Assembly (NCBI RefSeq): GCF_013282575.1
Contig: NZ_JAAAYE010000004.1
Coordinates: 1-64,000, forward strand
Reading direction: 5' to 3'
Source: Paraburkholderia sp. NMBU_R16
GTDB taxonomy: Bacteria > Pseudomonadota > Gammaproteobacteria > Burkholderiales > Burkholderiaceae
Length of the DNA: 64,000 nucleotides
In this document: positions 43,746 to 52,446 of the stretch, piece after piece
Layout of the letters: every line of letters starts with the position of its first letter
Numbering within the stretch: the stretch's first letter is position 1
Notes under the pieces: model-generated
What the model saw: only the letters and a program-made list of their open reading frames with translations
Told to the model about the DNA's origin: nothing
Database searches by the model: none
Position numbers and translations under genes: made by a program

Positions 43746-45131
43746 ATGCTGCATAGCCTGCGTGCGCGGCTGCTGCTGTGGGTGTTTCTGCCGCTTGGCA
43801 CGTTCGTTTTCGTCACGGGCTTGATGGCGCACGACGCGTCGCGGCAGACGGCCGATCTCGTGCAGGACAGCGTGCTGCTTGCGTCCGCGCGCACCATAGG
43901 CGAAGACATCGAGTGGCGCGACGGGGCGCTGATCGCGAATATCCCGCCCGCGGCGCTCGAAATGTTCGAATCTCCTTACCGCGACCAGGTCTTCTACAAG
44001 GTCGTCGCGGGCGAGGACAAGCTGCTCGGCGGGTCGTTTGATCTCGCGCTGCCCGGGCATCTGGCGACCTTTCCCGTGTTTTACGACACGGTGCTCGAAG
44101 GACAAAACCTGCGCGCCGTCGCATTCCAGCGGCAGGTCTACGACTCGGGATCCGTCACGCCGGTCACCGTGATCGTGGCCAAGACGCAAGCCTCGCGCGA
44201 GGCGATGCTTTCACAGCTCTGGCACCCGCAGGTGCTGCGGCAGGGTTTGATGCTCGCGCTGGCCGCGGTACTAGTCGTGATCGGCCTCACGAGCGAGTTG
44301 CGGCCGCTCATGAAGCTCAGCGAAAACGTCGCCGATCGCGATGCCATGGAGCTGGAACCCATCCGCTTCCACCATTTGCCGTCCGAACTGCGTCCCATCG
44401 TCGACGCGATCAATCAATGTATCGCGCGCCTGAAACTGCATACGACCACGCAGCGGCAGTTCATCGCCGATGCCGCGCATCAATTGCGCACGCCGCTGAC
44501 GCTGCTCGACACGCAGGTTCAATACGCCTGCCAGCACGACGCCGGCGATCCCGTGCTCGTCGATGTGCTGCATGGCGTGAGGCGCACCAGCCTCAAGATG
44601 ATCGAAATCACGAATCAGCTGTTGCTGCTGGCGCAGGCCGAGTCGACGCGAGCCGCGGCCACGCTGGTGCGCGTCGATATGGCACGTGTGATTTTCTCCG
44701 TGCTCGAGGAGCTCATCATGGCGGCTGAGCGGCGTAATATCGACCTCGGGGCCGATCTCGCCGATGACATCGCCGTGATGGGTATCGAGCAATTGCTGGC
44801 CGCGCTCGTCTCGAACCTCGTCGACAATGCAATTCGTTATACACAGGAAGGGGGGCACGTGACGGTGGTGTGCAGGCGTGAAGGCGAAGAGGTGGTGCTG
44901 GAGGTGGTGGACAACGGGCCGGGCATTCCCGCGGAGATACGCGCGCACGTGTTCGAACGTTTTTATCGCGGCGCGACCGATGTCGATGGGACCGGTCTCG
45001 GGCTCGCGATCGTGCAGGGCATCGCGCGCTCGCATGGCGGCACGGCGTCCGTCGCACCGGGCCCCGGGCGCGTCGGCCTCACGGCCACCGTTCGTCTGCC
45101 GGCTGCAAGCCGTGAAGGAATGACGCAATGA
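43746..45131 (+). CDS. sensor histidine kinase (TctE/QseC-like)
   Basis: A 461-residue membrane kinase. TM1 is at about 7-27, then a 130-residue periplasmic 2CSK_N-type sensor domain, TM2 at about 163-181. The HisKA box is FIADAAHQLRTPLTLLDTQ with phospho-His245. The ATPase domain shows SNLVDNAIRY (N box), DNGPGIP (G1) and GTGLGLAIVQGI (G2). The 2CSK_N sensor occurs in TctE, which detects tricarboxylates. Its last four bases overlap the response-regulator start. It follows the ABC transporter by 116 bp and precedes a porin, so it may control uptake of the same solute. Confidence 0.92.
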   Translation: MLHSLRARLLLWVFLPLGTFVFVTGLMAHDASRQTADLVQDSVLLASARTIGEDIEWRDGALIANIPPAALEMFESPYRDQVFYKVVAGEDKLLGGSFDLALPGHLATFPVFYDTVLEGQNLRAVAFQRQVYDSGSVTPVTVIVAKTQASREAMLSQLWHPQVLRQGLMLALAAVLVVIGLTSELRPLMKLSENVADRDAMELEPIRFHHLPSELRPIVDAINQCIARLKLHTTTQRQFIADAAHQLRTPLTLLDTQVQYACQHDAGDPVLVDVLHGVRRTSLKMIEITNQLLLLAQAESTRAAATLVRVDMARVIFSVLEELIMAAERRNIDLGADLADDIAVMGIEQLLAALVSNLVDNAIRYTQEGGHVTVVCRREGEEVVLEVVDNGPGIPAEIRAHVFERFYRGATDVDGTGLGLAIVQGIARSHGGTASVAPGPGRVGLTATVRLPAASREGMTQ

Positions 45132-45802
45132 AACTGCTGCTGGTCGAAGACAACGCCGAACTGGCGCACTGGATCGTCAATCTGCTGCGAGCCGAGAATT
45201 TCGCCGTCGATTGCGCGAACGACGGCGAATCGGCCGATGCCGTACTCAGTACGCAAAGCTACGATGTCGTGCTGCTCGATATGCGTTTGCCGCGCATGAG
45301 CGGCAAGGAAGTGCTCGCACGATTGCGCAGACGCGGCGATAACGCACCCGTCTTGATGCTGACGGCCCATGGTTCGATCGACGATAAGGTCGATTGCTTC
45401 AGCATCGGTGCGGACGATTACGTCGTCAAGCCGTTCGACGCGCGCGAACTCGTGGCCCGCATCAAAGCGCTGATCCGCCGTCAAACGAGCGGCAAATCGG
45501 GCTCGCTCGTGTGCGGCGATCTGCAGTACAACACGGATACGCGCGAGTTCTCGCACAACGACGCGCCGCTCGCCTTGCGGCGCCGCGAACATGCGATTCT
45601 CGAAACGTTGATGCTCAAGCAGGGCAAGACCGTCACAAAGGCCTCGCTGATGGATAGTGTGTTCAGTCTCGAGGATGAGGCGAGTGCCGATGCCATCGAC
45701 ATATATATACATCGCTTACGTAAGCATCTTTCCGCATCCACGGCGCAGATCATGACACTGCGCGGGCTCGGCTACATCCTCAAGGCCAAAGACGCACAAT
45801 GA
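45128..45802 (+). CDS. OmpR-family response regulator (TctD-like)
   Basis: A 224-residue regulator. The receiver holds Glu7-Asp8, phospho-acceptor Asp51 in DVVLLDMRLP, Thr in MLTAHGS and Lys in VVKPFDAREL. The C-terminal winged helix (LRRREHAILETLMLKQGKTVTKASLMDSVF, then IDIYIHRLRKHL) is OmpR/PhoB type. ATGA overlap with the kinase shows coupling. The likely targets are the porin just downstream and the ABC transporter upstream; the palindrome at 45837-45851 is a candidate site. Confidence 0.94.
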   Translation: MKLLLVEDNAELAHWIVNLLRAENFAVDCANDGESADAVLSTQSYDVVLLDMRLPRMSGKEVLARLRRRGDNAPVLMLTAHGSIDDKVDCFSIGADDYVVKPFDARELVARIKALIRRQTSGKSGSLVCGDLQYNTDTREFSHNDAPLALRRREHAILETLMLKQGKTVTKASLMDSVFSLEDEASADAIDIYIHRLRKHLSASTAQIMTLRGLGYILKAKDAQ

Positions 45803-45836
45803 TGACGCATGCATTATTGCGTAATTAGTGAAAGCA

Positions 45837-45851
45837 CTTAGTACTACTAAG
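45837..45851. promoter_or_regulatory. palindrome between response regulator and porin
   Basis: CTTAGTA-C-TACTAAG has perfect 7-base arms, 35 bases after the regulator stop and about 140 before the porin start. OmpR-family sites are usually direct repeats, so another regulator or a transcript hairpin is equally possible. Confidence 0.4.
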
Positions 45852-45985
45852 CGATCGCGAAAGGAGCGCGAAGGATTCGGACCACTACGATTGTCTCCAT
45901 TCCGTTTTGGCGGAAAGCTCGGTGCCTGGATGCTGGGCATCGTTCATACAAGCAGAAGTTCAACGCAGTGAATGAGGAGACGATC

Positions 45986-47122
45986 TTGAGAAGGACCTAC
46001 CGGACCTTGGCAATTGCCGCCGGCGCATTGGCCGCGGCTAGCGGCGCCCACGCGCAATCGAGCGTGCAGCTGTACGGGCTCATGGATTTGAGCTTCCCCA
46101 CCTACATCACGCATGCCGATGCGAAAGGCAATCACCTGATCGGCATGGGCAACGCCGATGGCGAGCCGTGGTTCAGCGGCAGCCGCTGGGGTTTGAGGGG
46201 CGCGGAAGATCTTGGCGGCGGCACGAAGCTGATCTTCACCCTCGAGAGCGAATTCGTGGTTGCCAACGGCGCCATGGAGGATCCGGGCCAGATCTTCGAT
46301 CGCGATGCGTGGGTTGGGATCGAGAACGATACGTACGGCAAGTTCACTGCGGGCTTCCAAAACACGATCGCGCGCGACGCCGCCGCAATCTATGGTGACC
46401 CGTACGGCAGCGCCAAGCTCCGGTATGAAGAGGGTGGCTGGACGAACTCGAACAACTTCAAGCAGATGATTTTCTACGCTGCGGGCGCAACGGGTACCCG
46501 TTACAACAACGGTCTTGCGTGGAAGAAGTTGTTCAACAACGGTATTTTCGCCAGCGCCGGTTATGCGTTCAGCAATTCCACGTCGTTCGCATCGGGCAGC
46601 ACCTACCAGGCAGCGCTCGGCTACAACGGCGGCCCGTTCAACGTGTCGGCTTTCTACAACCACGTGAACAACACGGGCTTCGTGAACCAGACGTGGTCGG
46701 TGGGCGGCAACTACACGTTCGGCATCGCGCGCATCAACGCGGGCTACTTCCGCTATCTCGGCGATCAAGGCTCGCTCGGCCAACGGCAAGACAACGCGTG
46801 GACCGTCTCGTTCAAGCTTGCGCCGAAGGGAGCATTCGACTATGAGCTCGGCTATCAGCAAATGCGCGTTCACAACGCCGCGTACAACGGCGATGGCAAC
46901 ATTCCGAACGCCAATACGGGCCACGTGTTCGATGCGGCGGCGGGCTTGCACAACGGCTTCAAGGAAACGCTCTACGGTTCGGTCTTCTATCACCTTTCGA
47001 AGCGCACGGAGCTGTACCTCGCTGGCGACTACATGCGGCTTCACGGCGGCTATACGGTCGGCAGCACGTTCGGCGCGAAGAACCAGCTCGAGCTGACTTC
47101 GGGCGTACGCACTCGCTTCTGA
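45986..47122 (+). CDS. Gram-negative general porin
   Basis: A roughly 378-residue outer-membrane porin of the Burkholderia OmpC/Omp38 type. The signal peptide is [22 protein letters not shown], and the mature start [13 protein letters not shown] is characteristic. [22 protein letters not shown] and [22 protein letters not shown] follow, and the chain ends in SGVRTRF with terminal Phe. A TTG start at 45986 has GAGGAG 6 bases upstream; the GTG at 45968 is the alternative and adds six residues. It forms trimers that admit small hydrophilic solutes. It sits between the two-component system and a chemoreceptor, so this block combines sensing, entry and chemotaxis. A strong terminator follows. Confidence 0.92.
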   Translation: MRRTYRTLAIAAGALAAASGAHAQSSVQLYGLMDLSFPTYITHADAKGNHLIGMGNADGEPWFSGSRWGLRGAEDLGGGTKLIFTLESEFVVANGAMEDPGQIFDRDAWVGIENDTYGKFTAGFQNTIARDAAAIYGDPYGSAKLRYEEGGWTNSNNFKQMIFYAAGATGTRYNNGLAWKKLFNNGIFASAGYAFSNSTSFASGSTYQAALGYNGGPFNVSAFYNHVNNTGFVNQTWSVGGNYTFGIARINAGYFRYLGDQGSLGQRQDNAWTVSFKLAPKGAFDYELGYQQMRVHNAAYNGDGNIPNANTGHVFDAAAGLHNGFKETLYGSVFYHLSKRTELYLAGDYMRLHGGYTVGSTFGAKNQLELTSGVRTRF

Positions 47123-47170
47123 TTGTCCTGACCTCCTCCAAGACGGTGCCGCCTTTGGGCGGCAGTTCGA

Positions 47171-47208
47171 AGGCGGCGGCGAGCTTTTTCGCCTGCCGCC
47201 TTTTTTTT
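47171..47208 (+). terminator. intrinsic terminator after the porin
   Basis: AGGCGGCGGCGA and TCGCCTGCCGCCT pair in a 12-bp stem with one bulge around a short loop, followed by eight T residues, 49 bases after the porin stop and just before the chemoreceptor start. Confidence 0.85.
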
Positions 47209-47219
47209 CGGAAGACAGC

Positions 47220-48845
47220 ATGATGAGGATCGCCAATGTTCGTGCTGCACTCACGGCCACGGTGGCGGGCTACACCGGTGCGCTCGTGATCGTCATTGCA
47301 GCGTCGGTCGTCGGACTCGGCTCCGCCAATCGGGCGCTCGAGAAGATGTACAGCGGGGAGACGGCGGCGCTCACCCATCTCGCCGAAAGCACCGCGAGCC
47401 TGTTGCAGGCGCGCGTCGATCTGGGCAGCTATGAGACGCTCGTTGCGCAAGGCAAGCCGACGGACTCGACGCTCGCCAGCGTGCACGCCGCGCTCGCCGC
47501 GAGCGATCGCGATATCGCCGCGTACAACGCGTTGCCCGTGTCGGGCGATGCGGAGACGGCGCTCGCCAATGCGTTGCGCACGGCACGCGCGAACCTGATC
47601 AAGCAGGTCATTGCGCCGGAGGTCGCGGCACTCGACCAGGACGATTTCGCGTCGTTCCGCACGATCGAGCGGCAGGCACCGGACGCGCTTTTCGCGGGCT
47701 ACAAACAAGCGGCGCAGCGGCTCATGGACTTCCAGGTGCACGCGCAGAAGACGCATTTCGAAGCGTCGAAGGTGCGCTTTCACCGGTTGCTGGCACTGTT
47801 CATCGGCGTCGGCTGTGCGTCGGTAATCCTCGCCGTGCTCGCACGGCGCGTGCTCAGCGCGTCGATCGTCAAACCGATCGGCACGGCGATCGATCATTTC
47901 GAGCGAATCGCTTCGGGCGACCTGACTTCGACGATCGATGTATCGCGGGGGGGAGAAATGGGCCGTCTGATGGCGGCGCTCGCGCGAATGCAGGCGAGCT
48001 TGGCGGCTACGGTCATACGCGTGCGCGACGGCACCGGCGAAATTCGTCATGGCGTGCACGACATCGCGAGCGGCAATGCCGATTTATCCGCTCGTACGGA
48101 GCAACAGGCAGCGGCGCTCGAAGAGACTTCAGCGAGTCTGAAGGAACTGACCGCGACCGTTGCACAAAACGCGCAGCACGCGCGCGAAGCGAGTACGCAG
48201 GCGCAAACGGCTTCGGCTACCGCCGTTCGCGGCGGTGAAGTGGTAGGAGAAATCGTCCATGCAATCACTGACATGTCGGCCGACTCGGATCATATCGTCA
48301 GCATCATCGGCGCTATCGAAGGCATTGCGTTCCAGACGAACATACTCGCGCTCAATGCGGCGGTCGAAGCCGCGCGGGCTGGCGAGGAGGGACGCGGATT
48401 CGCTGTCGTGGCAGGCGAGGTTCGCGCGCTTGCTGGACGCTCTGCCGCCGCGGCCAAGGAAATCCGTGCATTGATGAGCGCCTCTCTCGCAAAGGTGCAT
48501 AGCGGCACCGAACTGGCCGAGCGCGCACGTGCAACGATGGCGTACGTCGTCAAAGCGGCGCATGAAGTGCATGCCATCGTCGCCGAAATCAGTGCGGCGT
48601 CGGAGCTGCAATCGAAGGGAATCGGAGAAATCGATCGCGCGGTGTCGCATATGGACCGCTCCACTCAGCAAAACGCGGCACTCGTCGAGCAAGCGGCCTC
48701 AGCCGCCGCATCGCTCGAAGAGCAGGCGCGCCTGCTCGAAGAAACCGCGGCCGTATTCCGGCTTCACGCCGGCGCTCGTGCGAGCGCAATGCGTGAGCCC
48801 AGCCCGCTTGGACTACCGCCGGCCCTTGCACGCGTTCCCAAATGA
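47220..48845 (+). CDS. methyl-accepting chemotaxis protein
   Basis: A 541-residue inner-membrane chemoreceptor. TM1 is at about 10-32, then a periplasmic helical-bundle sensor of about 160 residues (four-helix TarH-like). TM2 is at about 192-214, followed by a HAMP segment ([19 protein letters not shown]). The signalling hairpin tip reads [44 protein letters not shown]. No terminal CheR-binding pentapeptide is visible (it ends ALARVPK). Its stop overlaps the next start (ATGA). The ligand may be the solute handled by the porin and transporter upstream (inference). A second ATG is at 47223. Confidence 0.93.
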   Translation: MMRIANVRAALTATVAGYTGALVIVIAASVVGLGSANRALEKMYSGETAALTHLAESTASLLQARVDLGSYETLVAQGKPTDSTLASVHAALAASDRDIAAYNALPVSGDAETALANALRTARANLIKQVIAPEVAALDQDDFASFRTIERQAPDALFAGYKQAAQRLMDFQVHAQKTHFEASKVRFHRLLALFIGVGCASVILAVLARRVLSASIVKPIGTAIDHFERIASGDLTSTIDVSRGGEMGRLMAALARMQASLAATVIRVRDGTGEIRHGVHDIASGNADLSARTEQQAAALEETSASLKELTATVAQNAQHAREASTQAQTASATAVRGGEVVGEIVHAITDMSADSDHIVSIIGAIEGIAFQTNILALNAAVEAARAGEEGRGFAVVAGEVRALAGRSAAAAKEIRALMSASLAKVHSGTELAERARATMAYVVKAAHEVHAIVAEISAASELQSKGIGEIDRAVSHMDRSTQQNAALVEQAASAAASLEEQARLLEETAAVFRLHAGARASAMREPSPLGLPPALARVPK

Positions 48846-49165
48846 GCTACGACGATCATCCTTCGCGCCGCCCTCCCGCCCACCTGATCGTCGGGATCAC
48901 GCGCGGCGGCAAGACGTTCAGGCCTGGCGACTGGGCCGAGCGTCTCGCCGGTGTCATCGCCCTCTTCGTCAAGGAGAAGCGGCCAGGCAGAGACGCGGCC
49001 GCGACGTGGCTAGCGGTGCCGTTCGTCGACGATGGCATCAAGTGCCTGACTGTATCGGGCGAATTAGTCCGGATTTGCCCAGAGGCTTTCGAATTCGTCA
49101 TGCGATTCGCGGCCGACAACGAACTGCAGGTCGAGGAGGGCCTGCGTGTCTTGCGCGCGGGCTGA
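48842..49165 (+). CDS. DUF3579-family protein
   Basis: A 107-residue cytoplasmic protein. [64 protein letters not shown] matches the DUF3579 pattern widespread in betaproteobacteria. The function of the family is unknown. Its ATG overlaps the chemoreceptor stop, so it is translated with it here. Whether that reflects a chemotaxis role is unproven. Ends 4 bases from a convergent gene. Confidence 0.8.
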   Translation: MSYDDHPSRRPPAHLIVGITRGGKTFRPGDWAERLAGVIALFVKEKRPGRDAAATWLAVPFVDDGIKCLTVSGELVRICPEAFEFVMRFAADNELQVEEGLRVLRAG

Positions 49166-49169
49166 GCCC

Positions 49170-49484
49170 TCACTGTCGTATGGCCCTGCATTTGATGTCG
49201 GGCGCGGTGTACGGAGTGGGGTAGTCGGACCACGGGCCGGTCTCGAGAAAAAGACGGTGCATCGCCAGCACTTCGGCCTGACGCTTCTCCGCGGTACTGA
49301 GCGGCGCATCGGACGCCGCGGGACCGGCGAGCGGTTCGTTGACCGCGCACTCGACGGTCTTGCCGTCCGCAATCGTCACCGTCGTCGTATAGATGTAGTC
49401 CGGTTCCCGTTGCTGAGCACACCCGGCCCCGCACGACAGAGCGGCGCCTATCGAGACTGAGGCTGCTACCGATCGCAGGTTCAT
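49170..49484 (-). CDS. small lipoprotein
   Basis: A 104-residue exported protein. The signal ends in a lipobox (SIGAALSCGAGC, Cys as first mature residue). GGGAG lies 9 bases before the ATG. The mature chain has a beta-rich start (YIYTTTVTIADGKTVECAVNEPL) and a helical end. No domain recognised. Convergent with the DUF3579 gene (4-bp gap). Confidence 0.7.
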   Translation of the reverse strand: MNLRSVAASVSIGAALSCGAGCAQQREPDYIYTTTVTIADGKTVECAVNEPLAGPAASDAPLSTAEKRQAEVLAMHRLFLETGPWSDYPTPYTAPDIKCRAIRQ

Positions 49485-49694
49485 GGCGATGACTCCCGGT
49501 GGGGCAGGCAAGCGCTCAGGTCGGAGCGCCCGACGGTAACAGTATGGCTCGTCGGCTCTGCGTGAGGATGCAACGGACTCACGTCTCGCTCGATCGCGTT
49601 TTCGTCTGACCTTGCGCTTTTTGTTCGGGCCGATGAGCTGGCGCCGGATTGGCTGATAAAGTGGCGTTTTCACCCAGGAACAAGCGAGGCATCG

Positions 49695-50327
49695 ATGCAA
49701 CTGATAGGCATGCTGGATTCGCCGTTCGTACGCCGTGTAGCCGTTTCGATGGCCGTGCTCGATATTGCATTCGAGCACCGTCCGCTTTCAGTGTTTCGCC
49801 ACTTCGACGCGTTTGCCGCAGTCAACCCGGTCGTCAAGGCACCGACGCTGATCGAAGACGATGGCACGCTGCTCATCGATTCGAGCCTGATTCTCGATCA
49901 TCTCGATCACAAAGTACCGCCGCAGCGCCGCCTCATGCCGCAAGACACGGAGCAACGTCGGCGCGCGCTTCATTTGATCGGGTTTGCGCTCGCGGCGTGC
50001 GAAAAGACGGTGCAAATCGTCTACGAGCGTAATCTGCGCCCGGCAGACAAACAGCACGAGCCGTGGATCGACCGGGTATCGGGCCAACTGTCGGCGGCCT
50101 ACGCCATGCTCGAGCGCGAGCTCGCTGCAAGCGGCGGTGTCGCCCGCGGTGACGGCTGGCTGACCGGTGAGAGAATGATGCAAGCTGATCTCACCGTGGC
50201 CATCGCCTGGCGTTTCACGCAGTACATCCTGCCGGGAACGATCGACCCGGCGCTGCATCCCGCGCTGGCAGCCTTCTCCGAACGGGCCGAGGCTTTGCCC
50301 GTGTTTGCCGGCGCGCCGCTCGCTTAA
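49695..50327 (+). CDS. glutathione S-transferase family protein
   Basis: A 210-residue cytoplasmic protein. The thioredoxin-like N-domain has MQLIGMLDSPFVRRVAVSMAVLD (Ser9 at the usual catalytic position), NPVVKAPTLIEDDGTLLIDSSLIL with cis-Pro and the Glu/Asp-Ser glutathione-contact motif. The helical C-domain includes ADLTVAIAWRFTQYIL, the N-capping Asp motif. Substrate and role are unknown. GAGGC precedes the ATG. Monocistronic in appearance; a 7-bp-arm hairpin lies at 50340-50364. Confidence 0.88.
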   Translation: MQLIGMLDSPFVRRVAVSMAVLDIAFEHRPLSVFRHFDAFAAVNPVVKAPTLIEDDGTLLIDSSLILDHLDHKVPPQRRLMPQDTEQRRRALHLIGFALAACEKTVQIVYERNLRPADKQHEPWIDRVSGQLSAAYAMLERELAASGGVARGDGWLTGERMMQADLTVAIAWRFTQYILPGTIDPALHPALAAFSERAEALPVFAGAPLA

Positions 50328-50488
50328 CCTGCGGGCATTCCTCGCGCTCTCATTGTTCGCGAGGGCCGACAAGTGACTTTCTGTTTTGCGGATTTATCCG
50401 GCCCCGCGGTCTGCCTAGAATGGCTCCATATCGAAGCCTTCACACCAGACTCGCGGGCACCGAGATACGAAGCAAGGGAGAAGTCGCC

Positions 50489-50689
50489 ATGAAAGCGCTT
50501 ATCGAACGTCAGCTTTACAACCCGTCGGTTGTGTTGCCGATGGTCTCTTTCATGGAACTGCTCGTATCGCATGATTTCAACTTCGGGCAAGTCGGGGCCG
50601 TCATGGCCACGCGTGGGGCGCGCGCGGCACTGAGCCGTTCGCGCGGGCTGTTTTTTCCGCCGCGCGGTCACGCCGGCGCGGCAGCCTGA
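50489..50689 (+). CDS. small hypothetical protein
   Basis: A 66-residue protein not recognised. GGGAGAAG 7 bases before ATG 50489 is a good ribosome site. Residues 1-35 (MKALIERQLYNPSVVLPMVSF...) look amphipathic, then a basic, Arg/Ala/Gly-rich tail ends at TGA 50689. It has no signal peptide or known motif. It lies between the GST and yggX genes, convergent with the latter. The start signal and codon pattern make it plausible. Confidence 0.55.
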   Translation: MKALIERQLYNPSVVLPMVSFMELLVSHDFNFGQVGAVMATRGARAALSRSRGLFFPPRGHAGAAA

Positions 50690-50710
50690 AGCCCGTCGGT
50701 TGATGCGAGT

Positions 50711-50986
50711 TCAGCCTTCGGTCGGCGGAACGTATCCGCTTGCCTGATCGGCGCCCTCGCCGAAAAAGAACTTCTCCGTCTGTTTCATCAAATATTGACG
50801 CGCGCGCGGATCGGCCATATTGAGGCGGTTTTCGTTGATCAGCATCGTCTGATGCTTGAGCCACGCCTGCCACGCCTCCTTCGAGACGTTTTCATAGATG
50901 CGCTTGCCGAGCTCGCCCGGCAGCGGTGGGAAATCGAGGCCCTCGGCTTCCTTGCCGAGCTTCGCGCATTGAACCATGCGTGTCAT
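50711..50986 (-). CDS. yggX: Fe(2+)-trafficking protein YggX
   Basis: A 91-residue small cytoplasmic protein, full length for the family. [54 protein letters not shown] is the YggX signature, including the conserved Cys near the N-terminus and the WLKHQTM segment. YggX supports repair of oxidised iron-sulfur clusters and protection against oxidative damage. GGAG precedes the ATG. It lies 58 bases after argA on the same strand, a frequent betaproteobacterial neighbour pair. Confidence 0.95.
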   Translation of the reverse strand: MTRMVQCAKLGKEAEGLDFPPLPGELGKRIYENVSKEAWQAWLKHQTMLINENRLNMADPRARQYLMKQTEKFFFGEGADQASGYVPPTEG

Positions 50987-51044
50987 TGTGGGTTTCTCCA
51001 GGGAATCGAATGAAGGGGGACGCGCCGCGCGCTTCGCTTCGCGC

Positions 51045-52424
51045 TCACAGATGCTTCATCAGCACGAGCGACTTGCGCTGCCAGTTGTAGAGGCGCCTGC
51101 GGTCTTCGGGTAGGTCGTCGACACTGACTTTCACGAAGCCGCGCTTGAGGAACCAGTGTTCGGTGCGGGTCGTCAGCACGAAGATGCGCGTCAAGCCGCG
51201 CGCACGCGCGCGTTGCTCGATGCGCTTCAAGAGGCGCTCGCCGTCACCGGAGCCTTGGGCGTCCGGCGCGACCGTGAGGCACGCCATTTCGCCGATGCGC
51301 TCCTGCGGGTACGGATAGAGCGCTGCGCAGCCAAACAGCACGCCATCGTGCTCGATGACCGAGAAGTGATCGATGTCGCGCTCGATCTGGTGCCGGCCGC
51401 GTTTGACGAGCGTGCCATCCGATTCGAGCGGCTCGATCAGCGTCAGGATGCCGCCCACGTCGTCGGGCGTGGCTTCGCGCAGACTTTCGAGGTTCTCGTA
51501 CGAGATCATCGTGCCCACGCCGTCGTGCAGGAACAGTTCGAGCAGCAGGCTGCCGTCGAGCGAGTAAGGGATGATGTGCGCGCGCGGAACGCCGCCGCGG
51601 CAGGCGCGCACGGCATGCTTCAGGTAAAAGCCCGCGTCGCCTTTCACTTCGCCGCTTTCGTGCAGGCGGTAGGCGTCGTCGAGCGAAAGCTCGCGCACGA
51701 GATCCCCCGCTTCGTTCATGATGCCGGGCGTTTCGGTCAGGAAGATGATCTTGTCGGCGCGCAGGGCGATGGCCGCGGCGGAGGCGACATCTTCCATCGA
51801 GAGGTTGAATGCTTCGCCGGTCGGCGAGAAACCGAGCGGCGACAGCAGCACGAGCTTGCGGCTCGCGAGCGAATGACGGATCGATTCGGCATCGATCTTG
51901 CGCACGACGCCCGTGTGAGCGAAATCGACGCCATCGAGAATGCCGACGGGCCGGGCCGTCACGAAGTTGCCCGACACCACGCTGATGTGCGCATGCGCCA
52001 TGGGCGTGTTGGGCAGGCCCTGGCTGATCGCGGCTTCGATATCGAGCCGCACTTCGCCCGCCGCTTCCTTGGCCGATTCGAGCGCGCGCGCATCGGTGAT
52101 GCGCATGCCGTGCGAGAACTCCGATTGCACGCCGTGCAGGTTCATCTGTTCCTCGACCTGCGGGCGGGACCCATGCACGAGCACGATCTGGATGCCCATC
52201 GCCTGCAAGAGCGCGACGTCGGACACGAGCGCGTTCAGGAGTCCTTGATGAACGACCTCGCCGCCGAAGCCCACGACGAACGTCTTGTTGCGAAACGCGT
52301 GGATGTACGGCGCGACCGATCGCATCCAGTCGACGAACTGGGCGTGTTGGGAAACGGGGTCGGCCGCGACGGGGCGAGTCGCGACGGGTTCCGGGATGGG
52401 GACGAGGTCGGATTGTGCGTTCAT
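51045..52424 (-). CDS. argA: N-acetylglutamate synthase
   Basis: A 459-residue enzyme that makes N-acetyl-L-glutamate from glutamate and acetyl-CoA, the first step of arginine biosynthesis. The N-terminal amino-acid-kinase-like domain ([40 protein letters not shown]) binds arginine for feedback inhibition. The C-terminal GNAT domain ([48 protein letters not shown]) is catalytic. The length matches ArgA rather than ArgJ or ArgB. It is divergent from hrpA with only 22 bp between start codons. The ATG has no Shine-Dalgarno but has TATAAT immediately upstream. Confidence 0.94.
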   Translation of the reverse strand: MNAQSDLVPIPEPVATRPVAADPVSQHAQFVDWMRSVAPYIHAFRNKTFVVGFGGEVVHQGLLNALVSDVALLQAMGIQIVLVHGSRPQVEEQMNLHGVQSEFSHGMRITDARALESAKEAAGEVRLDIEAAISQGLPNTPMAHAHISVVSGNFVTARPVGILDGVDFAHTGVVRKIDAESIRHSLASRKLVLLSPLGFSPTGEAFNLSMEDVASAAAIALRADKIIFLTETPGIMNEAGDLVRELSLDDAYRLHESGEVKGDAGFYLKHAVRACRGGVPRAHIIPYSLDGSLLLELFLHDGVGTMISYENLESLREATPDDVGGILTLIEPLESDGTLVKRGRHQIERDIDHFSVIEHDGVLFGCAALYPYPQERIGEMACLTVAPDAQGSGDGERLLKRIEQRARARGLTRIFVLTTRTEHWFLKRGFVKVSVDDLPEDRRRLYNWQRKSLVLMKHL

Positions 52425-52430
52425 GCCGGG

Positions 52431-52438
52431 ATTATAAT
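52431..52438. promoter_or_regulatory. shared palindromic -10 between argA and hrpA
   Basis: ATTATAAT is a perfect 8-base palindrome in the 22-bp spacer, so it reads as TATAAT on both strands. It ends 8 bases before the hrpA ATG and lies 6 bases before the argA ATG. Transcripts starting about 7 bases downstream would begin at or next to the start codons. Neither gene has a ribosome site. Confidence 0.55.
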
Positions 52439-52446
52439 GCGCCCCC

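Noticed and set aside
45851-45858. GCGATCGC as a possible regulatory octamer
   Set aside because: An 8-base GC-rich palindrome is expected by chance in DNA of this composition and has no distinctive position.
45944-47260. A 438-codon minus-strand open frame opposite the porin
   Set aside because: The porin has a signal peptide, strand pattern and terminal Phe; the antisense frame has no domain.
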